Source of the DNA: Gammaproteobacteria bacterium
GTDB lineage: Bacteria > Pseudomonadota > Gammaproteobacteria > Steroidobacterales > GCA-2729495
Assembly: GCA_028285245.1 (NCBI GenBank)
Contig: JANQPY010000034.1
Location: 1 to 51,344, forward strand
Direction of reading: 5' to 3'
Length of the DNA: 51,344 nt
Positions 1 through 9,587 of this stretch are shown one piece after another. Each line of letters begins with the position of its first letter. Position 1 is the stretch's first letter. The notes below the pieces were generated by a model. It made no database searches. It worked only from the letters and a program-made list of their open reading frames with translations, and was not told the DNA's origin. A program made the translations under genes and the position numbers.

Positions 1-3000
1 CTGCGCAGCGCCGAGGGCTGCACCTCTTGCGACGTCACGACCCAGGCGGCCAGCCCCGGTTCGCCGCCGGGACCTGGCCATAAGCCCACCGCGGCCGCCA
101 TGACCGCGGGGTGACTCGTTAACAGGCTCTCCACCTCGCCCGCTTCAATCCGGTAACCACGCAGCTTCAGCTGACTATCCTGACGGCCCAGCAGCTCCAG
201 CTTCCCGTCTGCCCGCCAGCGACCTATATCACCCGTGCGGTATATGCGTTGACCTGAGGCTCCGTCACGCAGCTGAACAAAAGTGCGGGACGTCTGGGCT
301 GCATCACTGAGATAACCTAAACCGACGGCTTCCCCGCCGATGCACAGCTCTCCTGGTACGCCAATCGGCAACAAACGCTGCTGGTCATCGCATACGTAAA
401 CGCAGCTGTTCACAAACGGCTGGCCTATCGGTACCGGTTGGCCATCCCGAATCGCGTCATCACTTTCAAAGTAGGTGGCGTCAATCGTCGTTTCTGCGCA
501 GCCATAGGAGTTGACTAACCGCGCCCTGCCATCGAGCACCTCACGCAGTGCTCGATACTCGTGACTGAACCACGCTTCAGAACCGACGATGCACAAGCGA
601 AGCTGCTTGAGCTGCACACCCGTCGCCCGCAGCTGCTCCAGCATCAGCCGCGCGACGGCGGGCACAAACTCTGCGCAGGTGATCGACTCCCGCTGCAGCG
701 TTGCAACCAGCGCCGGCGGGTCGAGCTGCATCTCGCGCGAGCATAGATACAGGCTCCCACCGGTGGTCAGTGCCCGGACCCAGTCGCCGGTAAACACGTC
801 AAACGACAGAGCCGCCATCTGCAGATGCCGGTCAGCCGGACCCAGCTCGTAAGCCTCCTCCCAGGCCGTGGCCATGCTGGCCAGGCTGCCATGGCTGATG
901 CCCGTTGCCTTTGGTTCACCTGTAGTGCCCGACGTGAACACGACATAGGCAAGCGCGTCCGCCGACGGTGGCGGACCACTACCAACCTCATCGCGCGCGA
1001 CAGAAGCAAACCCGCTGACAACCGGGCACGCGCCTGCCCAGATGGGAATTGCACCCTGGGTAAGCAAGGCAGCCGGTTTGGCCAGCTCCATCAGCTTGCC
1101 CAATCTGAAAGGCGGGTTGTCAGTATCCAGCAACAGGTAGCCACAACCGGCTTCCAGAATGCCGAGGATGGCAGCGAATAGATCAGCCGATCGCTCCAGC
1201 GAAGTGGCTACGAGCGACCCGGTGGCCACGCCGGCCGCCTGCAAATTTGCAGCGACGGAACCCGCACGTGCCATTAGCCAGCGATAGGTGAAGCTGCCCG
1301 ACGCATCCACGATGGCGACCGCGTCCGGCGTGCGTCGCGCCTGGTCTGCCACGCGGCGATGCACAGGTTGCCGCTCACGCCCGCAAAGCGGCGGCGGATT
1401 CCAGCCACGCTGGCGCCGCGCGTCGGCATCTGTAGCCAGCGTGAGCACCTCTGCGGGTAGTGAGGCCGACTCCGGAAGACGCTCTAACACTGCAATGAAA
1501 ACGTCTGCGAGACACTCGATAGTTTCACCCTCGAACAGGTCACGATCGAACTCGAACACCAGGTCCGCGCCGCCATCGTGCACGCCGACATTGAGGCTAA
1601 GGTCGAAGTTGGCGACGCCATGCTCGACCAACGCACCTGCCGTCCAGCAAACATCGTCAATGATCAGTTGACGCCTGGTGAGCGAGGTCAGATTGAACAG
1701 GGCCTGAAAAACAGGCGCCCGGCTCAAGCTGCGCTCCGGCTGCACGGCCTCAACAACCTGCTCAAACGGAACATCCTGATTCGCCTGTGCGGCAAGCACG
1801 ACGTTGCGGACCTCGCGTAACAAACCGGACACGGACGCATCTGCGTGGGACTGGATGCGCATCACGAGCGTGTTGACGAATAAACCAACGGCGTCATTCA
1901 GACCCGGCCGCGCGCGCCCGGAGACCGGCGAGCCAATCAATAAGTCCCGCTGCCTTGAGTAACGGGAGAGCACAAGGTAGAACCCAGCCAGCAACAGCAT
2001 GTACAGCGTGCATCCACACCGCTGAGCAAAGTCTCGCAGCCCGACAAGCGTCTGCGCATCGAGTGCGCGCCTGAGCCACTGACCGCGGAAGCGCTGCTCC
2101 GCGGGCCGGGGACGATCAAGCGGAAGATCCAGCGCCGGCGGCGCATCCGCAAGCGTCCGGCGCCAGAATGCGAGCTGCTCCTCGAGCCTGGCTGCCACCC
2201 GGTGGCGCAGTTCATAAACCAATTCGGCATAGTCTGGCGGAGCCGGGTTCACGGCAGGCACTTTGCCGACCAACATCGCCGCATAGGCTGCATGCAGTTC
2301 GGACAGCAGCACTTCGTTAGACCGCGCGTCGCTGATTAAGTGGTGAATAACAACGAGCAGCCGATAAGGCTCGTTGCCTTCGCCGCACAGCCAGAAGCGC
2401 ACCAGCGGCCCACGCGCCAGGTCAAAAGACTGTCGCGCCAGTCGCTGCAGTTGCGCTTCATGCTGTGATGCGCACGCCACAATCGGAACCTCGGCGTGCG
2501 GCTTGACGTAGCGCAGCCCGACACCGCCTTCGTTGATATACGTTGTGCGCAAGCCAGCGTGTCGCGTAACCAGCCAGTCCACTGCACGCTGCAGTGCGTG
2601 CACATCGACATGACGTCCAAGCTCGCAGGTAAATGCGATGTGATACGCGGGACTACCCGGATCTAACTGCTCAAGAAACCATAGCCGCTCTTCGCCGGCA
2701 GAGAGCTGATCACTTTGGGCGTCTGCATGCATGCTCGCCGCAAACGCCTCGTTGCCATCAGCGTCACGCAGTGCGGCTGCAATTCCAGCGAGGCTCGGAT
2801 CGATGAACAGGTCGCGAACGCTAAGCGTGAGACCTAGTTGACGCTGGATCTCGCCGGCCAGCTGCGTAGCCATCAGCGAATGCCCACCGGCCGCAAAGAA
2901 ATCGCTGGAGCGCGCAGGCAGTTCTCCGCCCAGCAGCTGCTGCCAGATTTCAGCCACCGCATGCAAAGCCTGTGGCAGCGGGCCGCTCTCCAATGGCTCA

Positions 3001-6000
3001 TCGGCGAGCGATGCAGGCAACGCATCGCGATCCAGTTTGCCGCTGGGGGTCAGCGGCAGGTTGTCTACGTAGGTCAGAGTGACTGGCAATGCCGCAGCCG
3101 GCAGGCGATCCAGCAGGTGCTCGCGAAGATCGCGGCGATCGGGCCGTGCACCCCCTGCAACCAACCAGGCCACCAGCCTGGGGTCGCCAGCACCGCGCAG
3201 GGCAACGGCGGCTGCGGCGATATCAGGATGCGCACTCAGCGCCGCCTCGATTTCGGCAGCCTCAATGCGGTGCCCATGCAGCTTAAGCTGACGATCGCGG
3301 CGACCGTGCAGCTCAAGCTCTCCACCCGGCAGCCAGCGCGCCAGGTCACCGGTGCGGTACATCCGGCCGCCAGCATTGAATGGATCCGTCGCAAAAACCT
3401 GTTGGTCAGCCGCCGGCGATTGCCAGTACCCGGCGATCTCGTCAACACCGCCAACGCAAAGTTCGCCCACCACGCCCAGCGGCACCTGCCTGCCACACTC
3501 GTCAAGAACATAGGCGCGGACGCCCGGCACGGGTTTGCCAATCGGAACCACGCCAGGGCCGGCGGCGGCACCGCCCACTGATGGCAGACCCCGACAGTCC
3601 ATACAGGTGACGTCCCAGACCTCGGTCGTGCCGTAGGTATTGAGCACGATGAGATCAGGACACGCACCGCGTATTTTTTGCAGGAGCTGCATAGAGAGCG
3701 GTTCACCGCTGGTAACTACCGATCGCAACCGCGGCAACACCCTGCGAAGATCTGGAGCATGCTCAACCAGCGCTGCCAGCAACGACGGCACCATAACCGT
3801 GTGCGTGACCTGGCCTTGAGCCAGCGCTGACAGGAGACCTGCCGGATTAGCGGCTGCATCGTCGGCGACAATCGACAGAGTTGCGTGACTGCCCAGCGCG
3901 CCAAAGATTTCCCAGAAAGCGTCGATGAAGTTCAGGCTGGTTCGCTGTGCCACGACGTCGTCGTCAGCAAACGGATAGTCGCGCCACATCCATTGGCACC
4001 GGTTAACGGCAGTTCGGTGACTGCCAAGCGCCGCCTTCGGCCTGCCGGTAGAACCGGACGTAAACAGCAGGTAGGCCGGGTCTGCAGGCCGGGGACGCGG
4101 CCAGGCGTTCACGTTGGACGACAACTTTGCCGCACGATCCGGCTCCAACAGCGGCACGCCGCTCCATCTGCCGCGGAGCGCTCCGCCGCCGACGATGATC
4201 GCCGGCCTGGCAACACTCACCATCTGGTCGAGCCGCGCAGCCGGATAGTTTGGATCGAGCGGAACGCACACGGCGCCGAGGCGCAGGATCGCCAGCACGG
4301 CGGACACTCGGTCTATCGACCGCCCAAGCGCGATGCCAACGTGATCCCCGCGAGTAATCCCTTGCTCAAGAAGCGCTGCAGACAAAGACCGAGCACGCCT
4401 GTCGAGCTCAGCATTGGTAACCGCCAACGCGCCCTCAGTGATGGCAACACGGTGCGGCGCTGCCGCGAGCTGCGCCGCAAACAGATCAGGCAAAGTGTTG
4501 TCGCTATCTGCGGCCACAGGGCCTGTTGGCCTGGAGAAGCGCTCAAGCGCAGCGCTCTCCGGCTCGAGCAGCAGAGTGAGGGCGCCAATCTCAGCCTCTG
4601 GCCGGGCGGCGATTTGTTCGAGCAGATGCACCAGGCGCTGGGGCAAGTACTTTGCCTGCCAGGTGTCCAGGCTGCGCAGGGCAACACCGACGAAACCGTC
4701 GAGCGAGGCGCCTGGCCCGGCATCGGAGAGACTGCACTCAAGGTCCCAGTAGCTATCGCGCGTGACTAGCGGCGAGTAGGCCGGAGCAATACTCAAACCA
4801 GGCGCCTCGCAGCTCGCTGCGTCGGCCCGCGAGTACTGCAACAACACCTGCGTCAATGGATGCCGGTCCTCACTGCGAGTTGGGTTGACCGCCGCGACTA
4901 CCGTGGCAAGGCTGGCCTGCCGATGTTTAAGTGCGGCCGTAACCCTTGCCCGCTCTTGCATCAGCAGGGTTGAGAAAGACTGATCGGGCTGCAGTGCATG
5001 CCTGAATACAACGGTGTTCACCAGACAACCGACTAGCGAAGCCGGCGCGCCGTCACCGCGACTCGTCACCGGGGAGCCGATGGGCACGTCGGCCTGTCCA
5101 GTCAAACGCACCAACAACAGCCGCAGCGATGCCAGGAGCACAACGAACAGCGTGCAACCACTGCGCCTGGCAAGTTTTCGCAGACGATCCGCAAGCGGAG
5201 CCGGCACCAAGAGCGGGTAGCGATGAGCCCGATAGTCGCCCGGCCGGTGCGTTCGCCCCGGCCAGTCGACTGACTCAGGGAGCCCGTCGAGCTCAGTTCG
5301 CCACCAATCAGCAACCGACGGGTCCTGCCCCAGAGCCGCCGCGCGGTTGGCAAACTCAAGCAGGCTTGCAGCTGGCGGCAGGGTGGCTGTCGAGCCATTC
5401 GCAGCCGAGGTGTACAACGCCAGCAAATCCGCTCTAAGGATGGGCACGGACAAGCCATCAGCGACGCTATGGTGGATCGTCACCAGCAGGCAATGACGTT
5501 GCCTGGCCAGACGGACGAGGTGCACGCGCCACAGCGGTGGGCTGGCAAGATCGATGGGACGACGCAGCTCGCGTGCGGCGAGCGCCTGGAACACCTCTTC
5601 GTCAACCACAGGTGGCGCTCGAAAGCCGCCCCAATCCACGTCTTCCGCAACGACTTGCCGTAAGTCATTCGCCTGCGTATGCAAACCGCTGCGCAGCGCT
5701 TCATGCCGATCGATCAACGCACGCCATGCTCGCTCAAGCGCAGCAACGTTCAGGCTGCCACGCAACTCCAGCACGAACTGCTCAAGTCCACCGCAGTGCC
5801 CAGGCTGAATCGTGTTGAGCAACCAGAAGCTCTGCTGAGACGCCGTGGCAGGAGCATGCCGGGACAGCGACAAAAATCGAATCAGTGGTTCGCGTGCCGC
5901 GGCAATCCGCTCGCGCCAGGCAGCGGTCATCACGCCGGGCGGCGCGCGAAATTTGATGCGTCCGCTCTCCACCCAAAGCTGGACGTCCAGCCCCTCAAGC

Positions 6001-6026
6001 TCCCTGAGCAGTCGCTCAACTTTCAT
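1..6026 (-). CDS. Multimodular non-ribosomal peptide synthetase, partial (docking-C-A-PCP-C-A, runs off left edge)
   Basis: Open minus-strand frame from the ATG at 6026 to the window edge, 2008 complete codons; I read about two thirds of it and met no stop. It begins with a TubC-type N-terminal docking domain (RLLRELEGLDVQLWVESGR, residues 5-23). Then comes a condensation domain with HHSVADG near residue 184 and an adenylation domain with FTSGSTG near 655 and GKLDRDAL at its end. A carrier domain follows with GGHSL near 1045, then a second condensation domain (HHLISDA near 1228, so the usual last Gly is Ala) and a second A domain (FTSGTTG near 1697, SYGCAETT, YRTGD). Its start lies 28 bases after the stop of the upstream NRPS protein, so it is probably the next station of the same assembly line. 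In the first A domain the segment NFIDAFWEIFG puts Ile where Asp235 (GrsA numbering) normally sits. The second has FDVFTGD, with Asp kept. Product unknown; any thioesterase or further modules lie outside the window. Confidence 0.95.
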   Translation of the reverse strand, partial: MKVERLLRELEGLDVQLWVESGRIKFRAPPGVMTAAWRERIAAAREPLIRFLSLSRHAPATASQQSFWLLNTIQPGHCGGLEQFVLELRGSLNVAALERAWRALIDRHEALRSGLHTQANDLRQVVAEDVDWGGFRAPPVVDEEVFQALAARELRRPIDLASPPLWRVHLVRLARQRHCLLVTIHHSVADGLSVPILRADLLALYTSAANGSTATLPPAASLLEFANRAAALGQDPSVADWWRTELDGLPESVDWPGRTHRPGDYRAHRYPLLVPAPLADRLRKLARRSGCTLFVVLLASLRLLLVRLTGQADVPIGSPVTSRGDGAPASLVGCLVNTVVFRHALQPDQSFSTLLMQERARVTAALKHRQASLATVVAAVNPTRSEDRHPLTQVLLQYSRADAASCEAPGLSIAPAYSPLVTRDSYWDLECSLSDAGPGASLDGFVGVALRSLDTWQAKYLPQRLVHLLEQIAARPEAEIGALTLLLEPESAALERFSRPTGPVAADSDNTLPDLFAAQLAAAPHRVAITEGALAVTNAELDRRARSLSAALLEQGITRGDHVGIALGRSIDRVSAVLAILRLGAVCVPLDPNYPAARLDQMVSVARPAIIVGGGALRGRWSGVPLLEPDRAAKLSSNVNAWPRPRPADPAYLLFTSGSTGRPKAALGSHRTAVNRCQWMWRDYPFADDDVVAQRTSLNFIDAFWEIFGALGSHATLSIVADDAAANPAGLLSALAQGQVTHTVMVPSLLAALVEHAPDLRRVLPRLRSVVTSGEPLSMQLLQKIRGACPDLIVLNTYGTTEVWDVTCMDCRGLPSVGGAAAGPGVVPIGKPVPGVRAYVLDECGRQVPLGVVGELCVGGVDEIAGYWQSPAADQQVFATDPFNAGGRMYRTGDLARWLPGGELELHGRRDRQLKLHGHRIEAAEIEAALSAHPDIAAAAVALRGAGDPRLVAWLVAGGARPDRRDLREHLLDRLPAAALPVTLTYVDNLPLTPSGKLDRDALPASLADEPLESGPLPQALHAVAEIWQQLLGGELPARSSDFFAAGGHSLMATQLAGEIQRQLGLTLSVRDLFIDPSLAGIAAALRDADGNEAFAASMHADAQSDQLSAGEERLWFLEQLDPGSPAYHIAFTCELGRHVDVHALQRAVDWLVTRHAGLRTTYINEGGVGLRYVKPHAEVPIVACASQHEAQLQRLARQSFDLARGPLVRFWLCGEGNEPYRLLVVIHHLISDARSNEVLLSELHAAYAAMLVGKVPAVNPAPPDYAELVYELRHRVAARLEEQLAFWRRTLADAPPALDLPLDRPRPAEQRFRGQWLRRALDAQTLVGLRDFAQRCGCTLYMLLLAGFYLVLSRYSRQRDLLIGSPVSGRARPGLNDAVGLFVNTLVMRIQSHADASVSGLLREVRNVVLAAQANQDVPFEQVVEAVQPERSLSRAPVFQALFNLTSLTRRQLIIDDVCWTAGALVEHGVANFDLSLNVGVHDGGADLVFEFDRDLFEGETIECLADVFIAVLERLPESASLPAEVLTLATDADARRQRGWNPPPLCGRERQPVHRRVADQARRTPDAVAIVDASGSFTYRWLMARAGSVAANLQAAGVATGSLVATSLERSADLFAAILGILEAGCGYLLLDTDNPPFRLGKLMELAKPAALLTQGAIPIWAGACPVVSGFASVARDEVGSGPPPSADALAYVVFTSGTTGEPKATGISHGSLASMATAWEEAYELGPADRHLQMAALSFDVFTGDWVRALTTGGSLYLCSREMQLDPPALVATLQRESITCAEFVPAVARLMLEQLRATGVQLKQLRLCIVGSEAWFSHEYRALREVLDGRARLVNSYGCAETTIDATYFESDDAIRDGQPVPIGQPFVNSCVYVCDDQQRLLPIGVPGELCIGGEAVGLGYLSDAAQTSRTFVQLRDGASGQRIYRTGDIGRWRADGKLELLGRQDSQLKLRGYRIEAGEVESLLTSHPAVMAAAVGLWPGPGGEPGLAAWVVTSQEVQPSALR

Positions 6027-6054
6027 CGAACCAACGGCTCACCGGAAAACCGGT

Positions 6055-8868
6055 TCACAGGTCCCCTGTTTCGTAGCGGCGCGGGGCTGCTGCGAGGCGA
6101 GAACAACGCTCTGCCAGGGCGGCGACCGACGGCGCTTCGAACACGTCGGCGAGACTCACGCCGAGGGCAACCTGCCGCTGCAACTCGCTCACGAGCCTAA
6201 CGGCCGTGACCGAATCACCACCAAGGGCGAAAAAATCGTCGCGCACGCCAATGCCATCAATGCCGAGCACCGCCGACCAGATGGTGAGCATCTGTTCTTC
6301 CTCCTCACTGCCCGCCGGGGCGGCTGCCGAACCGAGTTCCGGGCGAGCTCGCCCCGGCTCGGGCAATGCCGCACGATCGAGCTTGCCATGGTGGGTCATC
6401 GGCAGAGCCGGCACTTTCATCCAGGCAGTGGGCACCATGTAGTCCGGCAAACGCGCCGAAACCCAGTCGCTTAAACCCACCGACGTGGGTAAAGCGGGTG
6501 CCGACCGCTGCGCTATCGCGCGATGGATTGCCGTGGTCCCGACCTCTGTTTCACCAACGCGAGACTGGCACTCGAAGCGCTGCCCGCCAACGCGCCCCGA
6601 CAGGTAGTAGTCAGGACATAGCCCATCGACGGTGCGCGACTCCCATGCGAGTTCGATGATCTCGTCTGCGGAGGCTTGCTGCCCACCGTCGGGCAGCGGC
6701 ATAAAAACCGGTAACCACGCCTGCTGGGTCGAGAAGTAGTCAACACGACCGGCCTCTTGTGTGCCCAGGCGAGTCCACAGCAAAAAACCGTCCACCCGGC
6801 CGGCGCGATGCAACCTGAAGCGCGCGCTGCCCTGCAAGTCCGCTGGCAGCTCGCCGACAAAATCCAGCCGTTCAAAGCAAACCGGGTCCGACAGCAGGGC
6901 ATCAGCTGTAACGTTTCGCACGCAAAGACGCAGATCAAAACGCCGGCCTGTCTGCGCATAGATCCGTTCCACATAGGTTGCCGCCATTGGCGCGAAGGCG
7001 GCATTCTCAACGAGCCCTTCGGGCAACTCAATGGGAGCGATTCTTGTCTCGCATAGCGCCGGGATGGCGGTCGCGTCGGTCGTAGTCAGTCGAAGCGCGG
7101 AATTCCACAGCGGCACGATGCCATCGGCGCTGCCAATATTGCCCACGATACCCTGCACAACCAGCTCTGCAGGTTCAGGCAGCTCCACATCGCGCAAATC
7201 CCCCTCGATTACCGTGATGCGTTCTGCGAGGCCCAGTTCCTCTATCGTGCGCCGCGCGCGGCGCGCTGCTGCAGGCAAGACCTCCACGGCGTAGACATGG
7301 GATGCGCCTGCCCGCAACGCCTCACGGGCGAGCAACGCCTGTTCCCCCGTGCCCATATCCAGCACAACCCTTCCCGGAGCACTCCGGGCCAGTTCGATCC
7401 GATAGTGCGCCAGGCGATCGGACTCGCTGCCCATCAAGTCGTATAGGAAAGTGTCATAGACCTGGTACGGACCAACGCTGGGCCAGAATTCAGGTAACTC
7501 CGCATCTATGCAATCCGCGTCATCAGCGCTGGCAACGTAGTAGCCAACCAGGCGCTCTGCACCCGCCCGGCCGCGCATCGCCACGGCGGCGGCCGCCACA
7601 CCCGGATGGGCCTGAATCGCCGCCTCCACTTCAGCCGGCTCGAGTCGATGACCGCGCCATTTCAGCTGCGCATCTACCCGGCCCAGCCACTCCAGCGATC
7701 CATCGGCCCGGCGACGCAAATAATCGCCAGTGCGATACAGCCGCTGCCCGGGAAACGCGTCAACCGCGATGAACTTAAGCGCCGTCTGCGCGGGGTCGCC
7801 AACGTAGCCAAGCGACACCGCCCCGCCGCCGACAAACAGTTCGCCCTCGTCAGCTACCTCGCCTCTTGCGTTGATCAAATACAGTTCGGCGCGATCAAGC
7901 GGCTGGCCGAGACCCGGATCGCTCACCCCCGGCTTGAACTCCTGGCAGGTCAGCTGGCCCGCGGCTTCAGTGATTGCGTAAGTGTTGATGATGGAAACGT
8001 TGCTGTGCGGGTTGGCATCGAACCAGGGTTGCACGACGGCGGCAGAGGCCGGTTCACCGCTGAGGACAATCAGACGCACAGACGAGTTCGCCGCCATGTC
8101 AAATTGAGGCGTGAGCAGGTTCTGCGCGAATGCCGTCGGCGTCTGACTCAGAATCGAGACGTCGTGGGCATGGAGAAACTGGAACAGCCGCGCCGGGTCG
8201 GCTCGCACAGCCTGCGGCAAAACTGCTAACCGGGCTCCGTGCACCAGCGCGCCCCAAATCTCCCAAACCGAAAACCCGAAAGCGACGCTATGGCATTGTG
8301 ACCAGCAATCGCGCTCGTCAAGCGAGTATCTGCGGGTGAACTCATCGAACAGACCAGCCAGATTGCCGTGGCTCACCAGTACGGCTTTGGGCTCGCCCGT
8401 AGAGCCCGAGGTGAACATCACGTAGAACGGATCGGTAGCGCGGGGTGGCTCAGCGGCGGGCTCGGGCGCGTCAGCAATGGTCTCGAGGTGTAGACGCGAA
8501 CACGGCGCGGCTGCAAAAACACCATCCCAAATTGCGGTTGTCAGCACCAGCGACGGGCGCACCTTGTTGAGCAGCTGCTCAACGCGGATTTCGGGCTGCG
8601 TTACGTCTAGCGGCACGTAGGCAGCGCCCGCCTTGAGCACGCCCAGCATGGCGGCCAGAAAATCAGGCGGCCAGTCGCAGCCTATGGCAACCAAATCTCC
8701 AGAGGACACGCTCCGTGCATGCAGCGCTGCTGCCACCGACGACGACCGTCGATCCAACTCGGCGTAGCTCACGGGCTGACCGCTCCCAACCAAGGCAATC
8801 GCGCTCGGACGCCGCGCAACCTGCAGCCTGAACTGCTCGAGCAGGCCAGCGCGCTTCATCGACTGCAT
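6055..8868 (-). CDS. NRPS starter protein: adenylation domain interrupted by a PRMT-like methyltransferase, then PCP
   Basis: 937 residues. The protein opens directly with an A domain and has no condensation domain, so it looks like a loading module. Visible A motifs: FTSGSTGEPK (152-161), the A4 region FGFSVWEIWG (197-206), YRTGD (378-382), and the A8 loop GRVDAQLKWRGHRLEP (396-411). A9 (LPDYMVP, 807-813) and A10 (HGKLDRAAL, 827-835) are displaced by an insertion of about 330 residues (455-785). The insertion holds a SAM-binding Rossmann motif (VVLDMGTGEQALLA) and a following barrel-like part resembling protein arginine methyltransferases. A carrier domain follows with LGGDS (Ser886). Position 235 of the A-domain code is Gly, not Asp, so an ordinary alpha-amino acid substrate is doubtful. 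The start overlaps the end of the methyltransferase gene by 13 bases; the ATG at 8859 would give a 4-base ATGA overlap and is equally plausible. Confidence 0.93.
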   Translation of the reverse strand: MQSMKRAGLLEQFRLQVARRPSAIALVGSGQPVSYAELDRRSSSVAAALHARSVSSGDLVAIGCDWPPDFLAAMLGVLKAGAAYVPLDVTQPEIRVEQLLNKVRPSLVLTTAIWDGVFAAAPCSRLHLETIADAPEPAAEPPRATDPFYVMFTSGSTGEPKAVLVSHGNLAGLFDEFTRRYSLDERDCWSQCHSVAFGFSVWEIWGALVHGARLAVLPQAVRADPARLFQFLHAHDVSILSQTPTAFAQNLLTPQFDMAANSSVRLIVLSGEPASAAVVQPWFDANPHSNVSIINTYAITEAAGQLTCQEFKPGVSDPGLGQPLDRAELYLINARGEVADEGELFVGGGAVSLGYVGDPAQTALKFIAVDAFPGQRLYRTGDYLRRRADGSLEWLGRVDAQLKWRGHRLEPAEVEAAIQAHPGVAAAAVAMRGRAGAERLVGYYVASADDADCIDAELPEFWPSVGPYQVYDTFLYDLMGSESDRLAHYRIELARSAPGRVVLDMGTGEQALLAREALRAGASHVYAVEVLPAAARRARRTIEELGLAERITVIEGDLRDVELPEPAELVVQGIVGNIGSADGIVPLWNSALRLTTTDATAIPALCETRIAPIELPEGLVENAAFAPMAATYVERIYAQTGRRFDLRLCVRNVTADALLSDPVCFERLDFVGELPADLQGSARFRLHRAGRVDGFLLWTRLGTQEAGRVDYFSTQQAWLPVFMPLPDGGQQASADEIIELAWESRTVDGLCPDYYLSGRVGGQRFECQSRVGETEVGTTAIHRAIAQRSAPALPTSVGLSDWVSARLPDYMVPTAWMKVPALPMTHHGKLDRAALPEPGRARPELGSAAAPAGSEEEEQMLTIWSAVLGIDGIGVRDDFFALGGDSVTAVRLVSELQRQVALGVSLADVFEAPSVAALAERCSRLAAAPRRYETGDL

Positions 8869-9587
8869 TCCAGCAAGATGATTGGAGGCGTGGCCAGATA
8901 GGCGGCGAAATACTCATCTTCGCTGCGTGCGACGGAAGCGCGGGTTAACGGATGCCACTGAATGACCTGAAAGCCGGCGTCTCGCAACGCGGTCTCGTAC
9001 GTCGCACCTGAGTAGTAGTGAACATTAAAACTGAACACGCGCCTTCCGGCGATCATGCGATAGGTAATTTTCGTGCCTGAGCGTGCCTCGCCCTCGAGCG
9101 TCTTGCTAAAGCCGTAGCGAGCGTAGCCACCGCCCACTTCCTGCGGCACATCCGGGTTTTCATTCAGCGCGACGAAACGCCCGCCCGGAGACAAGTGCGC
9201 GGCGATCCGCGCACACATATTTCTTAGCCTGTCCTCGTTGGGCGCGTAGTGAAGGAGATAGGTTCCAGCGATGAGATCGAATTCACCCAGGTCGGGCAAG
9301 GCGGCCACATCGGAACACAGGTACTCAATGCCCAGTGGGTCGCGTTGCTCGGCCGCAGCGGCCATGGCCAGCATCTCGCCGGACACATCCACTCCCACGA
9401 CGCGTGCCGCACCCCGCTGCGCCAGCAGGCGACTGTAGTAGCCATCGCCACAGCCAAGATCCAGCACGCGCAAGCCCCTGGGGTCGCCAATCAGACTCAG
9501 GAAGCACGGCGTCTCCAGCTCTTCGCGCAAACGCGAGGCACGCGTTTGCTGATAGTCGGCGGCGATCGCGTCATATTGAGTGCTCAT
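8856..9587 (-). CDS. SAM-dependent methyltransferase, ToxA (toxoflavin synthase)-like
   Basis: 243 residues from an ATG at 9587 that overlaps the deaminase stop as ATGA. A longer frame to 9785 only shadows the deaminase. The class I motif RVLDLGCGDGYYSRLLAQRG lies at residues 40-59, followed by VVGVDVSGEM and an acidic motif II region. The N-terminus ([15 protein letters not shown]) and the C-terminal half (GGGYARYGFSKTLEGEA, ITYRMIAGRR, TYETALRDAGF) match, from memory, proteins annotated as ToxA, the N-methyltransferase of azapteridine toxoflavin synthesis. ToxA-like names are spread widely in databases, so the substrate is not proved. Its place between a pterin-type deaminase/QueD pair and the NRPS starter suggests N-methylation of a heterocycle, or tailoring of the peptide. 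Expected to be cytoplasmic. Confidence 0.88.
   Translation of the reverse strand: MSTQYDAIAADYQQTRASRLREELETPCFLSLIGDPRGLRVLDLGCGDGYYSRLLAQRGAARVVGVDVSGEMLAMAAAAEQRDPLGIEYLCSDVAALPDLGEFDLIAGTYLLHYAPNEDRLRNMCARIAAHLSPGGRFVALNENPDVPQEVGGGYARYGFSKTLEGEARSGTKITYRMIAGRRVFSFNVHYYSGATYETALRDAGFQVIQWHPLTRASVARSEDEYFAAYLATPPIILLECSR

Noticed and set aside
825..1181. Plus-strand frames inside the NRPS (for example 825-1181, 2838-3581, 3885-4769)
   Set aside because: They are antisense shadows: the minus-strand frame contains continuous NRPS motifs, while these have Arg/Gln/Pro-rich translations with no family pattern.
1..6026. Possible frameshift in the large NRPS frame
   Set aside because: Motifs of docking, C, A, PCP, C and A domains all fall in one frame (checked near 2880, 4062 and 936), and no stop was met in the parts read.
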